A stretch of 19,448 nt of DNA from JAQGMJ01 sp036271855 (lineage in GTDB: Bacteria > Pseudomonadota > Gammaproteobacteria > Burkholderiales > JAEUOS01). Shown here one piece after another: positions 1 through 6,659 of this stretch. The stretch covers positions 1 through 19,448 of the forward strand of contig DATAZV010000090.1 in the NCBI GenBank assembly GCA_036271855.1. The letters are read 5' to 3'. The notes below the pieces were generated by a model that was not told the origin of the DNA, searched no databases, and saw only the letters and a list, made by a program, of their open reading frames with translations. The position numbers and the translations under genes are program-made. Position 1 is the stretch's first letter, and each line of letters starts with the position of its first letter.

Positions 1-2
1 GC

Positions 3-1448
3 ATGCACACCGCCCCCGGAGACATCCCCGCCCGCCTCGACCGTCTGCCCTGGTCGCCCTGGCATTGGCGCGTGGTGATTGCCCTGGGCGTCGCCTGGGT
101 GCTCGACGGCCTCGAAGTCACCTTGGTCGGCTCGATCGGCGCCGCCCTGCAGCGCCCGGATACGCTCGGCCTTTCCGCCGGCGAGGTCGGCTGGGCCGGC
201 TCGCTATACGTCGGCGGCGCGGTGATCGGCGCCCTGCTGTTTGGCCGCCTCACCGACAAGCTGGGCCGCAAGCGCCTGTTCCTCGCCACCCTCGGCCTCT
301 ACATGGCGGCCACGCTGGCCACCGCCCTGGCGCCCGACTTCCTGTTCTTCGCCCTGTGCCGCGTGCTTACGGGTTTGGGCATCGGCGGCGAATACGCGGC
401 CATCAACTCCGCCATCGACGAACTCATCCCCGCGCGCCTGCGCGGCCAGGTCAATCTGGCGATCAACGGCAGCTTCTGGCTCGGCGCGGCACTCGGCGCC
501 GGCATCAGCCTGATCCTGTTGAGCCCGCAGGTACTCGGCCCGGCGCTGGGCTGGCGTGCCGGCTTCGCGGCAGGCGCGGTGCTGGCCGCCGCCATGCTGC
601 TGGTGCGCCGCGACGTGCCCGAAAGCCCGCGCTGGCTGATCACCCACGGCAGAGGCGCCGAGGCCGAGCAAATCGTCGCCGCCATCGAGCAGCAGATCGA
701 AGTAAGCCATGGCCCGCTCGCCGCCGTCGCCCCCGGCCGCCCCTACCTTGATCGCACCCTGCCCTCGCTCAGCGAAGTCGCGCGCGTGCTGTTCAAACAA
801 TATCGCCGCCGCAGCCTGGTCGCCCTGGCGCTGATGATCGCGCAGGCGTTTTTCTACAACGCCATCTTCTTCAGCTACGCCCTGGTGCTGACGCGCTTCT
901 ACGGCGTCGCCGATGAGCGCGTCGCCCTCTACATCTTCCCCTTCGCCCTCGGCAACGTCGCCGGCCCCCTGATCCTGGGCCCCCTGTTCGATCGCCTCGG
1001 CCGCCGCCGCATGATCGCCTTCACCTATGTTCTTTCCGGCGCCGGCCTGCTGCTCACCGGCTGGGCCTTCCTGCAGGGTTGGCTGGACGCGCGCGGCCAG
1101 GCGCTGTGCTGGTCCGCCGTGTTCTTCCTCGCCTCCGCCGCCGCCAGTTCCGCCTACCTCACGGTGAGCGAAGTGTTCCCGCTGGAAACCCGGGCGCTGG
1201 CCATCTCGGTGTTCTACGCCGTGGGGACCGGTGCCGGCGGCTTTGTCGCCCCGGCCCTGTTCGGCGCGCTGGTGCAAAGCGGCAGCCGCGGCGCCGTCAG
1301 CATCGGCTATGCCATCGGCGCGCTACTGATGATGGGCGCCGGCCTGATCGCCTGGCGCTACGCCATCAACGCCGAAGGCCGCGCGCTGGAAGACATCGCC
1401 CCGCCGCTGGGAGCGGAACCGCCTCCACTGAACAAGGCCAGCCGATGA
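3..1448 (+). CDS. MFS transporter, sugar-porter/aromatic-acid type
   Basis: This is an inner-membrane secondary transporter of the major facilitator superfamily, 481 aa, with about 12 hydrophobic segments. Visible family signatures are GRLTDKLGRKR in the loop after helix 2, RVLTGLGIGGEY in helix 4, PESPRWL just before the central loop, and a second DRLGRRR in the C-terminal half. PESPRWL and the paired G-R-x-x-D-x-x-G-R-K/R loops are typical of the sugar porter and aromatic acid:H+ symporter branches. The substrate cannot be read from the sequence. The ATG lies at the third base of the window, so a start further upstream cannot be excluded. Its TGA overlaps the ATG of the uracil-DNA glycosylase gene by 4 nt (ATGA), which implies one transcript and translational coupling. 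No functional link between the two products is obvious. Confidence 0.9.
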   Translation: MHTAPGDIPARLDRLPWSPWHWRVVIALGVAWVLDGLEVTLVGSIGAALQRPDTLGLSAGEVGWAGSLYVGGAVIGALLFGRLTDKLGRKRLFLATLGLYMAATLATALAPDFLFFALCRVLTGLGIGGEYAAINSAIDELIPARLRGQVNLAINGSFWLGAALGAGISLILLSPQVLGPALGWRAGFAAGAVLAAAMLLVRRDVPESPRWLITHGRGAEAEQIVAAIEQQIEVSHGPLAAVAPGRPYLDRTLPSLSEVARVLFKQYRRRSLVALALMIAQAFFYNAIFFSYALVLTRFYGVADERVALYIFPFALGNVAGPLILGPLFDRLGRRRMIAFTYVLSGAGLLLTGWAFLQGWLDARGQALCWSAVFFLASAAASSAYLTVSEVFPLETRALAISVFYAVGTGAGGFVAPALFGALVQSGSRGAVSIGYAIGALLMMGAGLIAWRYAINAEGRALEDIAPPLGAEPPPLNKASR

Positions 1449-2077
1449 GCACCAAACCCAAACCTGGTTTCAGCACCGCCGATCAAGCCGGCCACACCCT
1501 CCCCGCCCTGCGCAAGGCGGCGTCGGACTGTCGCGACTGCCCCCTCTGGGAGCATGCCACCCAGACCGTCTTCGGCGAAGGCCCCGCCGCCGCCCGCATC
1601 ATGCTGGTCGGCGAGCAGCCCGGCGACCAGGAAGATACCGCCGGTCGCCCCTTCGTCGGCCCCGCCGGCCGCCTGCTCGACCGCGCGCTGCAGGAAACCG
1701 GTATCACTCGCGAGCACGTCTACGTCACCAATGCCGTCAAGCATTTCAAGTTCGAACTGCGCGGCAAGCGCCGCCTGCACAAGACCCCGGCGCAAGCCGA
1801 ACTCGCCACCTGTCTCGAATGGCTGGACCGCGAAATCCAAATCGTCGCCCCCAGACTCATCGTCGCGCTGGGCGCCACCGCCGCCCGCGCCGTCACCGGC
1901 CGCGCCACCCCCGTCGGCGCCAATCGCGGGCGCCTGATCGAGCATGCGCCTGGGGTATCGCTGCTGATCACCGTGCATCCCTCCTTCCTGCTGCGCGTGC
2001 CGCCGGAAGACAAGGAGCAGGAATACGGCAAGTTCGTCGCCGACCTCAAGCTCGCCGTCCCGTTCGCCAAACATTGA
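1445..2077 (+). CDS. UdgX-type uracil-DNA glycosylase
   Basis: This 210-aa protein belongs to the Fe-S uracil-DNA glycosylase superfamily and acts in base-excision repair. The UdgX hallmarks are present. Motif A is GEQPGD (residues 56-61). A basic loop carries KRRLH (residues 108-112). The C-terminal motif contains HPS. In the studied UdgX from Mycobacterium smegmatis the equivalent loop is KRRIH, and its histidine forms a covalent bond to the abasic site after uracil removal; His112 is the counterpart here. The Ile-to-Leu change in that loop is conservative. Cluster ligands look like Cys29, Cys32 and a Cys near residue 127, with His100 where family-4 enzymes carry Cys, a UdgX-like pattern. 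The start is fixed by the ATGA overlap with the transporter gene. The DUF72 gene follows after one base, so the three genes form an operon. Confidence 0.9.
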   Translation: MSTKPKPGFSTADQAGHTLPALRKAASDCRDCPLWEHATQTVFGEGPAAARIMLVGEQPGDQEDTAGRPFVGPAGRLLDRALQETGITREHVYVTNAVKHFKFELRGKRRLHKTPAQAELATCLEWLDREIQIVAPRLIVALGATAARAVTGRATPVGANRGRLIEHAPGVSLLITVHPSFLLRVPPEDKEQEYGKFVADLKLAVPFAKH

Positions 2078-2078
2078 A

Positions 2079-2957
2079 ATGGGCAAGATCCTTATCGGCA
2101 TCTCAGGCTGGCGCTACGCGCCCTGGCGCGGCAAGTTCTACCCAAAAGACCTGCCGCAGGCGCACGAACTCGAATACGCCGCGCGCGCCTTCCCGAGCAT
2201 CGAAATCAACGGCAGCTTCTATTCCCTGCAGCGTCCCGAAAACTACCAGGCCTGGTACGAGCAGACCCCGGCCGGCTTCGTCTTCAGCCTCAAGGCGCCG
2301 CGCTTCATCACCCATATCAAGCGCCTGCGCGAGATCGAAAAGCCCCTGGCCAACTTCTTCGCCTCCGGCGTTTTCAACCTGCGCGAAAAGCTCGGCCCCA
2401 TCCTCTGGCAGTTGCCGCCCACCATGCGCTATGATGCGCCCACCCTGGAGCACTTCTTCAAGCTGCTGCCGCGAGATACCGAGGCTGCCCTCAAGCTCGC
2501 CCGCTGCCGCGACTCGCGCATGCACGGCCGCGCGCGGCTGGCGATAGACGCCAGGCGCCGCCTGCGCCACGCCCTGGAAATCCGCCACGAAAGTTTTCTC
2601 GACCCCGGGTTTATCAGGCTCCTGCGCAAGCACAACGTCGCCCTGGTGATCGCCGACACCGCCGGCAAATGGCCCTACCGCGAAGACATCACGGCCGACT
2701 TTACCTACCTGCGCCTGCACGGCGACAAGCAGCTCTACGTCAGCGGCTATGGCGACCGGGCACTGGCGCGCTGGGCCGCGCGGGTGCACGCCTGGGCCGG
2801 CGGCGGCCAGCCGGTTGACGCGCACCTGATTTCGGCGGCGCCGCCGCGCCCGCGCAACAGCCGCGACGTCTATTGCTATTTCGACAACGACAGCAAGGTC
2901 CACGCCCCGGCGGACGCCAAAAACCTGCGCCAGAAAGTCGCGCGAACGCCGGCCTAG
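2079..2957 (+). CDS. DUF72 (YecE-like) domain protein
   Basis: This 292-aa soluble protein matches the DUF72/YecE family, a TIM-barrel-like fold of unknown biochemical function. Recognisable blocks are ISGWRYAPWRGKFYP at the N-terminus, EINGSFYSLQRPENY, FSLKAPRFITHIKRL, LEIRHESF in the middle, and RDVYCYFDNDSK near the end. The length is at the upper end of the family's usual 240-300 aa. The ATG follows the glycosylase stop with a single intervening base, so translation is probably coupled. DUF72 genes often sit near DNA-repair or glycosylase genes in proteobacteria, but that does not assign a role. The TAG stop is shared in a CTAG palindrome with the convergent acetyltransferase gene. Confidence 0.9.
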   Translation: MGKILIGISGWRYAPWRGKFYPKDLPQAHELEYAARAFPSIEINGSFYSLQRPENYQAWYEQTPAGFVFSLKAPRFITHIKRLREIEKPLANFFASGVFNLREKLGPILWQLPPTMRYDAPTLEHFFKLLPRDTEAALKLARCRDSRMHGRARLAIDARRRLRHALEIRHESFLDPGFIRLLRKHNVALVIADTAGKWPYREDITADFTYLRLHGDKQLYVSGYGDRALARWAARVHAWAGGGQPVDAHLISAAPPRPRNSRDVYCYFDNDSKVHAPADAKNLRQKVARTPA

Positions 2958-3769
2958 CTGCCGAGACGCGCGAAAATCTCCTCGGCCGGCGCCGGCGCGG
3001 TAACGCCGAAAGTCTCTTCGAGTATCCCGCGCAACTCCGCGGCCGAAGCGACCATGCTCTCGGAGGCAATCTCACCATCGCGCGCCTCGACCACGAAGCG
3101 ACGATTGATCAGCTTGTAGCGCTTGTCGGCGGCGAGGCGCTCCATGATCAGCCTTTGCTTGAACGGCGCCAGCGGGCTGGTGGAGGTAAACCAGTTGCCC
3201 AGCTCGAAGTCGGCCGGAATCTGCGGCGCCAGATCGAACACATACATCACCCGCCAGCCGGCCGGCTGCTTCGCGCTCAGGGTATACAGGCCGTCGGCCA
3301 AAGTCAGCCGGTAAGTGCCCATCGCCGTGCGCTGCTCGACATCGGTCACCCAGCGCAGCGGCGCATCCAGCAGGCAGGCACCGAAGCCCACGTCCGCCAG
3401 GTAAGGCCCCTGCGGCAGATCCACTTTCAGCAGCATGTGCGTGCGCCCCCCCAGCGGACTCTCCGGCGGCACATTCCAGCGCACCCGCCCGCCCAGCGCA
3501 GTGGTGCGAAAGCCGAGGGACTGCAGCACCGCCTGCAGCAGCGCGTTCTGCTCAAAGCAATAGCCGCCGCGCCGGCTGTCGAGCAGCTTGGCCTGTACCG
3601 AAGGCAGGTCCAGCATCACCGGCCGGCCCAGCAGCGGGTCCAGGCCCTCGAAGGGAATCGCATTGACGTGGGCGGCGTGAATCCCCGCCAGCGTCTCCAG
3701 GTCCGGCCCCGGCGTGCCGGCATAGCCGATGCGCGCCAGGTAATCGTTCAACCGAACACCATTCGACAT
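2954..3769 (-). CDS. Arylamine N-acetyltransferase (NAT)
   Basis: This 271-aa cytosolic enzyme transfers an acetyl group from acetyl-CoA to arylamines, hydrazines or related substrates through a thioester on cysteine. The family's Cys-His-Asp triad is complete: Cys71 in RRGGYCFEQN, His111 in GGRTHMLLKV and Asp126 in YLADVGFG. The N-terminal motif HVNAIPFEGLD is also typical. The length fits bacterial NATs (about 270-280 aa). The ATG at 3769 is preceded by a GGAG-type ribosome-binding site. The gene is divergent from the MAPEG/SDR/cupin/TetR operon and convergent with the DUF72 gene, with which it shares CTAG as overlapping stops. Some NAT-family members act in biosynthesis instead (for example of amide bonds), but nothing nearby suggests that. 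Confidence 0.93.
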   Translation of the reverse strand: MSNGVRLNDYLARIGYAGTPGPDLETLAGIHAAHVNAIPFEGLDPLLGRPVMLDLPSVQAKLLDSRRGGYCFEQNALLQAVLQSLGFRTTALGGRVRWNVPPESPLGGRTHMLLKVDLPQGPYLADVGFGACLLDAPLRWVTDVEQRTAMGTYRLTLADGLYTLSAKQPAGWRVMYVFDLAPQIPADFELGNWFTSTSPLAPFKQRLIMERLAADKRYKLINRRFVVEARDGEIASESMVASAAELRGILEETFGVTAPAPAEEIFARLGS

Positions 3770-3929
3770 TACGTCTCTCCAGAATTATTCGTCTTCTGCC
3801 AGCCTGAGCCAGGTGTTCCGTCTCAAAGGCCTTGATGGCCCGCCCCTGCGGGACGGACAGCCGCGATTCTAGATGAAACAGGAGCAGCCACGGCAGCTAC
3901 ATCCATTTCGCAGCCAAAATCGGCCGTTC
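3770..3929. other. Divergent intergenic region between NAT and the MAPEG operon
   Basis: This part of the roughly 217-nt gap between two divergent genes holds the acetyltransferase ribosome-binding site on the minus strand and presumably its promoter. No clear -35/-10 pair for that gene was found; an AT-rich GAATAATT stands close to its start. The plus-strand promoter and operator occupy the right-hand end and are listed separately. No small open reading frame of interest was seen. Confidence 0.5.
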
Positions 3930-3958
3930 TTGACACTTACCTACTAGTAGGTAATAAT
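3930..3958 (+). promoter_or_regulatory. Strong sigma-70 promoter of the MAPEG operon
   Basis: A perfect -35 TTGACA (3930-3935) is followed after exactly 17 bp by AATAAT (3953-3958), which matches 5 of 6 consensus -10 bases. The expected transcription start is near 3965, leaving a short leader with GGAG at 3977-3980 before the ATG at 3987. The spacer is filled by a perfect palindrome, so the promoter is probably repressed unless an inducer is present. Confidence 0.8.
3937..3954. promoter_or_regulatory. Perfect 18-bp palindromic operator, probably for the downstream TetR repressor
   Basis: TTACCTACTAGTAGGTAA is identical to its own reverse complement over 18 bp. It lies between the -35 and the -10 and overlaps the first two bases of the -10. 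Size, symmetry and placement fit a dimeric TetR-family repressor that blocks RNA polymerase. The TetR gene at the end of the same operon is the obvious candidate; this is inference from position. Confidence 0.75.
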
Positions 3959-3986
3959 CCGTTGCTCCCAATATACGGAGCCAAAA

Positions 3987-4388
3987 ATGACCCCCGAACT
4001 GTTCTGGATGACCCTCACCGTTTTCATGACCGCCCTGTTCTGGGTGCCCTACTTCCTTGACCGCGTCGCCGTGCGCGGCCTGTGGCCGGCGATTTCCGGC
4101 ATGCAGGCGGAAGTCAACCTGCCCCATTCCGCCTGGGCGCAGCGCGCCATGCGCGCGCACCACAACGCCGTCGAAAACCTCGCCATCTTCGTCCCGGCGG
4201 TGCTGGCCGCCCACCTGCTGCACATCTCGACGCCGCTGACCCAGATGGCCGCCGTGGTTTACTTCGCCGCACGCCTGGTGCACTACATCGTCTATACGCT
4301 GGGTGTTCCCCTGGGGCGCACGCTTTCCTTCACCGTCGGCTGGGGCGCGCAGATGGTGATCATCGCCAGCGTCTTGCACTGGCTATGA
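3987..4388 (+). CDS. MAPEG family membrane protein
   Basis: This 133-aa integral membrane protein has about four hydrophobic helices, the size and layout of the MAPEG family (membrane-associated proteins in eicosanoid and glutathione metabolism). The family signature is visible as RAMRAHHNAVENLAIF (residues about 51-66), with the conserved R-A-H-x-N-x-x-E arrangement. Eukaryotic members are microsomal glutathione transferases and leukotriene synthases. Most bacterial members are uncharacterised, so glutathione-dependent detoxification is only plausible. It is the first gene of the operon, 22 nt or so after the predicted transcription start, with a GGAG site six bases before the ATG. Its TGA overlaps the ATG of the dehydrogenase gene by 4 nt. 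Confidence 0.9.
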   Translation: MTPELFWMTLTVFMTALFWVPYFLDRVAVRGLWPAISGMQAEVNLPHSAWAQRAMRAHHNAVENLAIFVPAVLAAHLLHISTPLTQMAAVVYFAARLVHYIVYTLGVPLGRTLSFTVGWGAQMVIIASVLHWL

Positions 4389-5104
4389 AGGCGCCGCTCG
4401 AAAGCGCCAGGCCGGTGCTTCTGGTGACAGGCATCGCCGCCGGCTTCGGCGTCAGCATCGCGGCCGAATTCGCCGCCGCCGGCTACGACGTGCTGGGCCT
4501 GGCGCGCAGCAGCCAGGCGCCGGCGCATGCCGTGCAACTGGTCGCGCAGGCAGGCGGCCGCTACACCCATCTCGCCTGCGACATCACCCGGCCGGCCGAA
4601 GCCGCCGAAGTTTTGCGGCCCCACGCCGGGCGCATCGACGTGCTGGTGCACAATGCCGCCATGTTGCTGATCAAGGACTTCGCCGAGACTACCGCCGACG
4701 AGTTCGAGCAGGTCTGGCGCGTCTGTAGCCTGGGCGCCTTTGTCGCCGGCCAGATCGTGCTGCCGCAGATGGCCGCGCGCGGCTCGGGCACCGTGATTTT
4801 CAGCGGCGCCACCGCCGGCAGGCGCGGGGCCGCCAAATTCGCCGCCTTCGCCTCGGCCAAATTCGCGCTGCGCGGGCTGGCGCAATCCCTGGCCCGTGAA
4901 TACGGGCCGAAAGGCGTGCACGTGGCGCACGTGGTGCTCGACGGCCTGATCGACGAAGCACAGACCGACCAGCGCTTCGGCCCCGCCCCTTCGGGGCGCA
5001 TGGAGCCGCAGGCGCTGGCGCGCGCCTACCTCGGCCTGGCCACCCAGCATCCCTCGGCGTGGACCCACGAACTCGACCTGCGCCCGTTCGCCGGCCGCTT
5101 CTGA
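4385..5104 (+). CDS. SDR-family protein with altered catalytic tetrad
   Basis: This 239-aa Rossmann-fold protein belongs to the short-chain dehydrogenase/reductase family. The nucleotide-binding motif TGIAAGFG (residues 15-22) and a degenerate NNAG (HNAA, residues 90-93... ending the fourth strand) are present. The usual N-S-Y-K catalytic tetrad is mostly lost. The YxxxK site reads FASAK (Phe155, Lys159), the serine region reads SGATAG (140-145) with no serine in the usual place, and the Asn position appears to be Cys114. A similar F-A-x-A-K reading is remembered from a widespread SDR subfamily, so it is probably not random decay. It may bind NAD(P) with unusual chemistry or a non-redox role. 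The start is set by the 4-nt ATGA overlap with the MAPEG gene. The cupin gene begins 11 nt after its stop. Confidence 0.85.
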   Translation: MKAPLESARPVLLVTGIAAGFGVSIAAEFAAAGYDVLGLARSSQAPAHAVQLVAQAGGRYTHLACDITRPAEAAEVLRPHAGRIDVLVHNAAMLLIKDFAETTADEFEQVWRVCSLGAFVAGQIVLPQMAARGSGTVIFSGATAGRRGAAKFAAFASAKFALRGLAQSLAREYGPKGVHVAHVVLDGLIDEAQTDQRFGPAPSGRMEPQALARAYLGLATQHPSAWTHELDLRPFAGRF

Positions 5105-5115
5105 GGACAGAAAAA

Positions 5116-5817
5116 ATGGAACATGAGCTGATCAACGCCGACTTCTCCCGGCGCGTCGTCGTCGCCACCGACCAGCTACCCTGGGTCGCCTCGCCGCAAG
5201 CCGGGGTGGAACGGCGCCTGCTCGACCGCGTCGGCGGCGAAGTGGCGCGCGCCACTTCGCTGGTGCGCTACGCCCCCGGGCGCGCCTTCCCGGCGCACGA
5301 GCACGCGCTGGGCGAGGAGTTCCTGGTGCTCGAAGGCATCTTCTCCGACGAATACGGCCACTATCCCGCCGGCACCTACGTGCGCAACCCGCCCGGCAGC
5401 CGCCACGCGCCGCGCACCGGGCCCGGCTGCACCATCCTGGTCAAGCTGCGCCAGATGGCGCCGGTGGAGCGCCAGCGCGTGGTCGTCGACACCACCGCGC
5501 CCGGCTGGGTGCGCGGCGAGATCAGGGGACAGTGGCGCCTGCCCCTGCACTCGGCCGATCGCGAGGCCGAATGGGTGACTATGGAGCGCCTCGAATCCGG
5601 AGCCATGCTCCCCGAGACCAATAGCCCCGGGGGCACGGAAATATTCGTGCTTGCAGGCACGCTCCAGGACGAGCACGGCGTCTACGGCCCCGGCAACTGG
5701 GTCCGCAATCCTGCCGGCACCCGCTCGGCCCTGGCAAGCACCACCAGCGCTTTATACTGGGCCAAGCGCGGGCACCTGCCGCCCGCGGGCACCGCAAACC
5801 ACCATGACCCCAGCTAA
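5116..5817 (+). CDS. ChrR-like bicupin protein
   Basis: This 233-aa protein consists of two cupin barrels resembling the cupin domain of the anti-sigma factor ChrR. The first barrel carries a full metal-binding set: His61 and His63 in AHEHALGEEF, a following Glu (67 or 68), and His97 in PPGSRHAP. The second barrel repeats the layout (ETNSPGGTEIF, RNPAGTRSAL) but has lost the histidines, so only the first is likely to bind metal. The N-terminal zinc-binding anti-sigma domain of true ChrR is absent, and no ECF sigma factor lies nearby, so an anti-sigma role is unlikely. An oxygenase, isomerase or sensor role is possible. The ATG at 5116 lies in an A-rich stretch 11 nt after the SDR stop. The 3' end overlaps the TetR start by 14 nt. 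Confidence 0.85.
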   Translation: MEHELINADFSRRVVVATDQLPWVASPQAGVERRLLDRVGGEVARATSLVRYAPGRAFPAHEHALGEEFLVLEGIFSDEYGHYPAGTYVRNPPGSRHAPRTGPGCTILVKLRQMAPVERQRVVVDTTAPGWVRGEIRGQWRLPLHSADREAEWVTMERLESGAMLPETNSPGGTEIFVLAGTLQDEHGVYGPGNWVRNPAGTRSALASTTSALYWAKRGHLPPAGTANHHDPS

Positions 5818-6415
5818 ACCCAGGCAGCCCGCCGATACCCGCGAGCAGATTCTCGACCTCGCCGAAATGCTGATCCAGACCCGCGGCTACAGCGCCTTCA
5901 GCTATCAGGACATCTCCAGCCAGCTCGGCATCACCAAGGCCAGCATCCACTACCACTTCCCCTCCAAAACCGGCCTGGGTACGGCCGTCATCGACCGCTA
6001 TTCGGAGCGTTTCGGGGAAGCCCTCAGCGCCATCGCCGGCGATCAGTCGCAATCCTCGATGGCCATGCTCGACCGCTATTTCGAGCCCTACCTGCAATTC
6101 GCCAAATCGCGCGAGCGGGTCTGCCTGTGCGGCTCGCTGGCCGGAGAAATGATGGCCCTGCCGCCGGAAATGCACGAACGCGTCGACCACTTTTTCAGGG
6201 AACACCACGCCTGGCTCGCCGCCATCCTCAAGCGCGGAGCCGATCGCGGCGAATTCAAATTGCCGGCGCCGGTGGCGAAAATGGCGCGCATGGTTTTCGG
6301 CGCCCTGCAGGGCGGGCTGCTGGTACAGCGCACCACCGGCGACGCCTCGCAATTGAAGGATGTGATGGCCGCGCTGAAAGCGCAACTGCTGGCGGGCAGC
6401 CACAGCCCGGCATAA
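5804..6415 (+). CDS. TetR/AcrR family transcriptional regulator
   Basis: This 203-aa repressor has an N-terminal helix-turn-helix (about residues 33-52, with YQDISSQLGITKASIHYHF) and an all-helical ligand-binding C-terminal domain. Two cysteines lie close together in the ligand domain (Cys107 and Cys109 in VCLCGSLAGE). Their position is comparable to the redox-sensing Cys106 recalled for E. coli NemR, so sensing of electrophiles or oxidants is possible, but this is inference. The start is taken at ATG 5804, inside the end of the cupin gene, which places the helix-turn-helix at the usual distance from the N-terminus. As last gene of the MAPEG operon it most likely represses its own transcription through the palindrome at 3937-3954. 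Confidence 0.92.
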   Translation: MTPAKPRQPADTREQILDLAEMLIQTRGYSAFSYQDISSQLGITKASIHYHFPSKTGLGTAVIDRYSERFGEALSAIAGDQSQSSMAMLDRYFEPYLQFAKSRERVCLCGSLAGEMMALPPEMHERVDHFFREHHAWLAAILKRGADRGEFKLPAPVAKMARMVFGALQGGLLVQRTTGDASQLKDVMAALKAQLLAGSHSPA

Positions 6416-6659
6416 GCGCCAAGGCCGCTCTCCAACTGCCCGGCACCAGCAGGCGCAAGGTTGGATGAACCAAAACCGCTCGCGCACCGTCCAACACAAG
6501 TGTGCGACACCGGCGCTGACATGAATTGTTACAACTCACCGCCCGAGCGGCGTTTGAATCGCCCTGATCCGCTCACATATTGCCAATGTGGGTAAGCGCA
6601 GCTTAAATCTACAGCGGCGCCTGGGCATGCCGCCCCCCGCTTCCGGTCAGGAGGACCAG
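6416..6659 (+). other. Intergenic region before the TPR gene
   Basis: These 244 nt contain no convincing gene and no clear terminator for the TetR operon (no hairpin followed by a T-run). A possible promoter and an AGGAGG ribosome-binding site for the TPR gene lie in the right half. An in-frame ATG-like start at 6588 would extend the TPR protein by 24 residues, but it lacks a ribosome-binding site and would bury the signal peptide. Confidence 0.5.
6554..6581 (+). promoter_or_regulatory. Possible promoter of the TPR gene
   Basis: TTGAAT (6554-6559) and CATATT (6576-6581) are separated by 16 bp and match the sigma-70 consensus at 4 of 6 bases each. A start near 6588 would give a leader of about 70 nt. 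The evidence is limited to these weak matches. Confidence 0.35.

Noticed and set aside
2873..3835. Plus-strand open frame covering the acetyltransferase gene
   Set aside because: The minus strand encodes a complete Cys-His-Asp triad; the plus frame has no family features.
5116..5817. ChrR anti-sigma factor of an ECF system
   Set aside because: The N-terminal zinc-binding anti-sigma domain is absent and no sigma factor gene is adjacent.
6574..6590. Imperfect repeat CACAT-N7-ATGTG upstream of the TPR gene as an operator
   Set aside because: The arms are only five bases and the site is not clearly linked to a good promoter; chance is likely.
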